From assembly GCF_000513275.1 (NCBI RefSeq), contig NZ_CBVJ010000020.1, positions 1-64,000 of the forward strand: a DNA stretch of 64,000 bases. The letters are read 5' to 3'. The translations under genes were made by a program, and so were the position numbers. Source of the DNA: Paenibacillus gorillae (lineage in GTDB: Bacteria; Bacillota; Bacilli; Paenibacillales; Paenibacillaceae). Under the pieces are notes generated by a model. It searched no databases and was not told where the DNA came from. It saw nothing but the letters and a program-made list of their open reading frames with translations. This document shows, one piece after another, positions 62,955-64,000 of this stretch. Numbering within the stretch: position 1 is the stretch's first letter; each line of letters begins with the position of its first letter.

Positions 62955-64000
62955 GTGCGAACGTACCGCTTGAAGCTCGACTTGCAGCTATTCAGCCAAG
63001 AAAAGACGGAAAAGGCGACGCCGAAAAAGACGCAGGACGCAAGAAAGAAGGGGCAGGTATCCAAATCGGCTGAGCTGCCCAGCTCTTTCATTCTGTTGTT
63101 CGTGTTCGCGGGATTCGCCATGATTGGCGGTTATTTCAAAGAGCGTATCATGGTTATGTTCGAGCATTTATTCAATGACCAGCTGACAATGGAGTTGTCA
63201 GAAGGAAATGTTCGTATTCTGTTCAAGGAACTGACGCTCGACTTGATTTTGATTCTGGCTCCTATTTTTGCGATAGCCGTTATCGTCGCAATAGTCGGAA
63301 ATGTATTGCAGTTTGGCTTTCTATTGACGGGTGACCCGCTGAAGCCAAAGTTCAGCAAGCTGAATCCTTATAACGGGTTTAAACAAATTTTTTCTGCAAG
63401 ATCATTGGTTGAGTTTGCGAAGAGCATTACGAAATTGCTCATTATCGGACTTCTCGTCTATCAGACGATTGCGGGGCAATGGAATCGTATTCTATTACTG
63501 CCGCATTTATCGATTGAACAAATTTTTAATTTTGCAGCCGGACTGACGGTTAATCTCGGTATTAAGATTGGCGCCGTTCTAGTTGTAGTGGCTTTGCTCG
63601 ATTATATGTATCAGCGATACGAGCACGCCAAAAACTTGCGGATGTCCAAGCAAGACATTAAAGACGAACACAAAAAAGTAGAGGGCGATCCCTTAATTAA
63701 AGGCAAAATTCGCGAGAGGCAGCGCCGGATGGCGATGCAGCGGATGATGCAGGAGGTTCCGAAGGCGGATGTCGTCATTACGAACCCGACGCACTTTGCC
63801 ATTGCTCTGCAGTACGACGCTACTAAGATGGAAGCGCCGCTCATTATCGCCAAAGGGATGGACCATATCGCGCTTAAAATCCGAGAGGTTGCGAAGGAGC
63901 ATGGCGTCATAACGATGGAAAATAAGCCGCTGGCCAGAGCGCTGTACGAACGGGCAGACATCGGAGATTCCATACCTGCGGACCTGTTCCAGGCTGTGGC
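62955..64000 (+). CDS. flhB: Flagellar export switch protein FlhB (3' end outside window)
   Basis: The first 348 codons are present and intact. A basic N-terminus (LQLFSQEKTEKATPKKTQDARKKGQV, read in parts) leads to four membrane helices. The autocleavage motif NPTH lies in VVITNPTHFAIAL (about residue 275-287), followed by the switch domain that FliK acts on. The start is GTG 62955 after AAGGAGG. The family is usually about 360 aa, so only a few residues are missing at the window edge. Confidence 0.95.
   Translation, partial: MRTYRLKLDLQLFSQEKTEKATPKKTQDARKKGQVSKSAELPSSFILLFVFAGFAMIGGYFKERIMVMFEHLFNDQLTMELSEGNVRILFKELTLDLILILAPIFAIAVIVAIVGNVLQFGFLLTGDPLKPKFSKLNPYNGFKQIFSARSLVEFAKSITKLLIIGLLVYQTIAGQWNRILLLPHLSIEQIFNFAAGLTVNLGIKIGAVLVVVALLDYMYQRYEHAKNLRMSKQDIKDEHKKVEGDPLIKGKIRERQRRMAMQRMMQEVPKADVVITNPTHFAIALQYDATKMEAPLIIAKGMDHIALKIREVAKEHGVITMENKPLARALYERADIGDSIPADLFQAV

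Noticed and set aside
1-64000. Prophage, IS element, tRNA or rRNA genes
   Set aside because: No integrase, transposase, terminal repeats with target duplications, or tRNA-like cloverleaf regions were seen; codon use is even along the window.

Overview
The window is a contiguous chromosomal stretch of a Gram-positive, endospore-forming, flagellated Firmicute. It is most likely a member of Paenibacillaceae (Paenibacillus or a close relative). The reasons are gene order matching the Bacillus smc–ffh–rplS–sucCD–topA–codY–fla/che backbone, the sporulation gene ylbJ, FapR control of lipid synthesis, S-layer-homology domains, moderate GC content and frequent TTG/GTG starts. The species cannot be fixed from the sequence. 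I found no rRNA, tRNA, CRISPR array, insertion sequence or prophage.

Layout. 1-5.3 kb: rsmD and coaD, a convergent ylbJ, sepM and a convergent tmcAL. 5.35-6.2 kb: DUF177 (yceD) and rpmF, with a near-consensus promoter and a strong terminator. 6.2-13.2 kb: the lipid operon fapR-plsX-fabH-fabD-fabG-acpP-fabF-rnc, with a FapR operator upstream and a terminator after rnc. 13.5-22.2 kb: chromosome condensation, protein targeting and RNA maturation (smc, ftsY, ylxM, ffh, rpsP, khpA, rimM, trmD). 22.2-23.7 kb: a secreted SLH/CAP-domain protein on the minus strand. 23.7-26.6 kb: rplS, lepB, rbgA, rnhB. 26.6-29.5 kb: ylqG, ylqH, yraN. 29.6-34.2 kb: an accessory RDD / ABC exporter / two-component module followed by an intergenic array of palindromes. 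34.3-46.2 kb: comM (minus), sucCD, dprA, topA, trmFO, hslVU, codY. 46.3-64 kb: the fla/che operon from flgB to a truncated flhB.

Membrane lipid synthesis, SRP targeting and ribosome assembly sit together. FapR (malonyl-CoA sensor) controls the lipid block. CodY lies directly upstream of the flagellar block, which encodes basal body, C-ring, export apparatus, hook assembly and CheY. YlqG/YlqH resemble FliK and the C-terminal part of FlhB but lie 20 kb from the flagellar operon.

The most unusual observations are: (i) four near-identical palindromes in the 335-bp gap after the sensor kinase gene; (ii) four TTnAGR direct repeats at an exact 11-bp period in front of the RDD/ABC/two-component operon; (iii) a SigD-like promoter candidate in front of the FliK-like/FlhB-like pair; (iv) nested dyads over the comM promoter; (v) five genes (ftsY, the SLH/CAP gene, the sensor kinase, fliQ, fliR) each broken by one base, four of them in T or A homopolymers. 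The last pattern most simply reads as homopolymer-length error in the assembly, but it needs checking because ftsY is normally essential.
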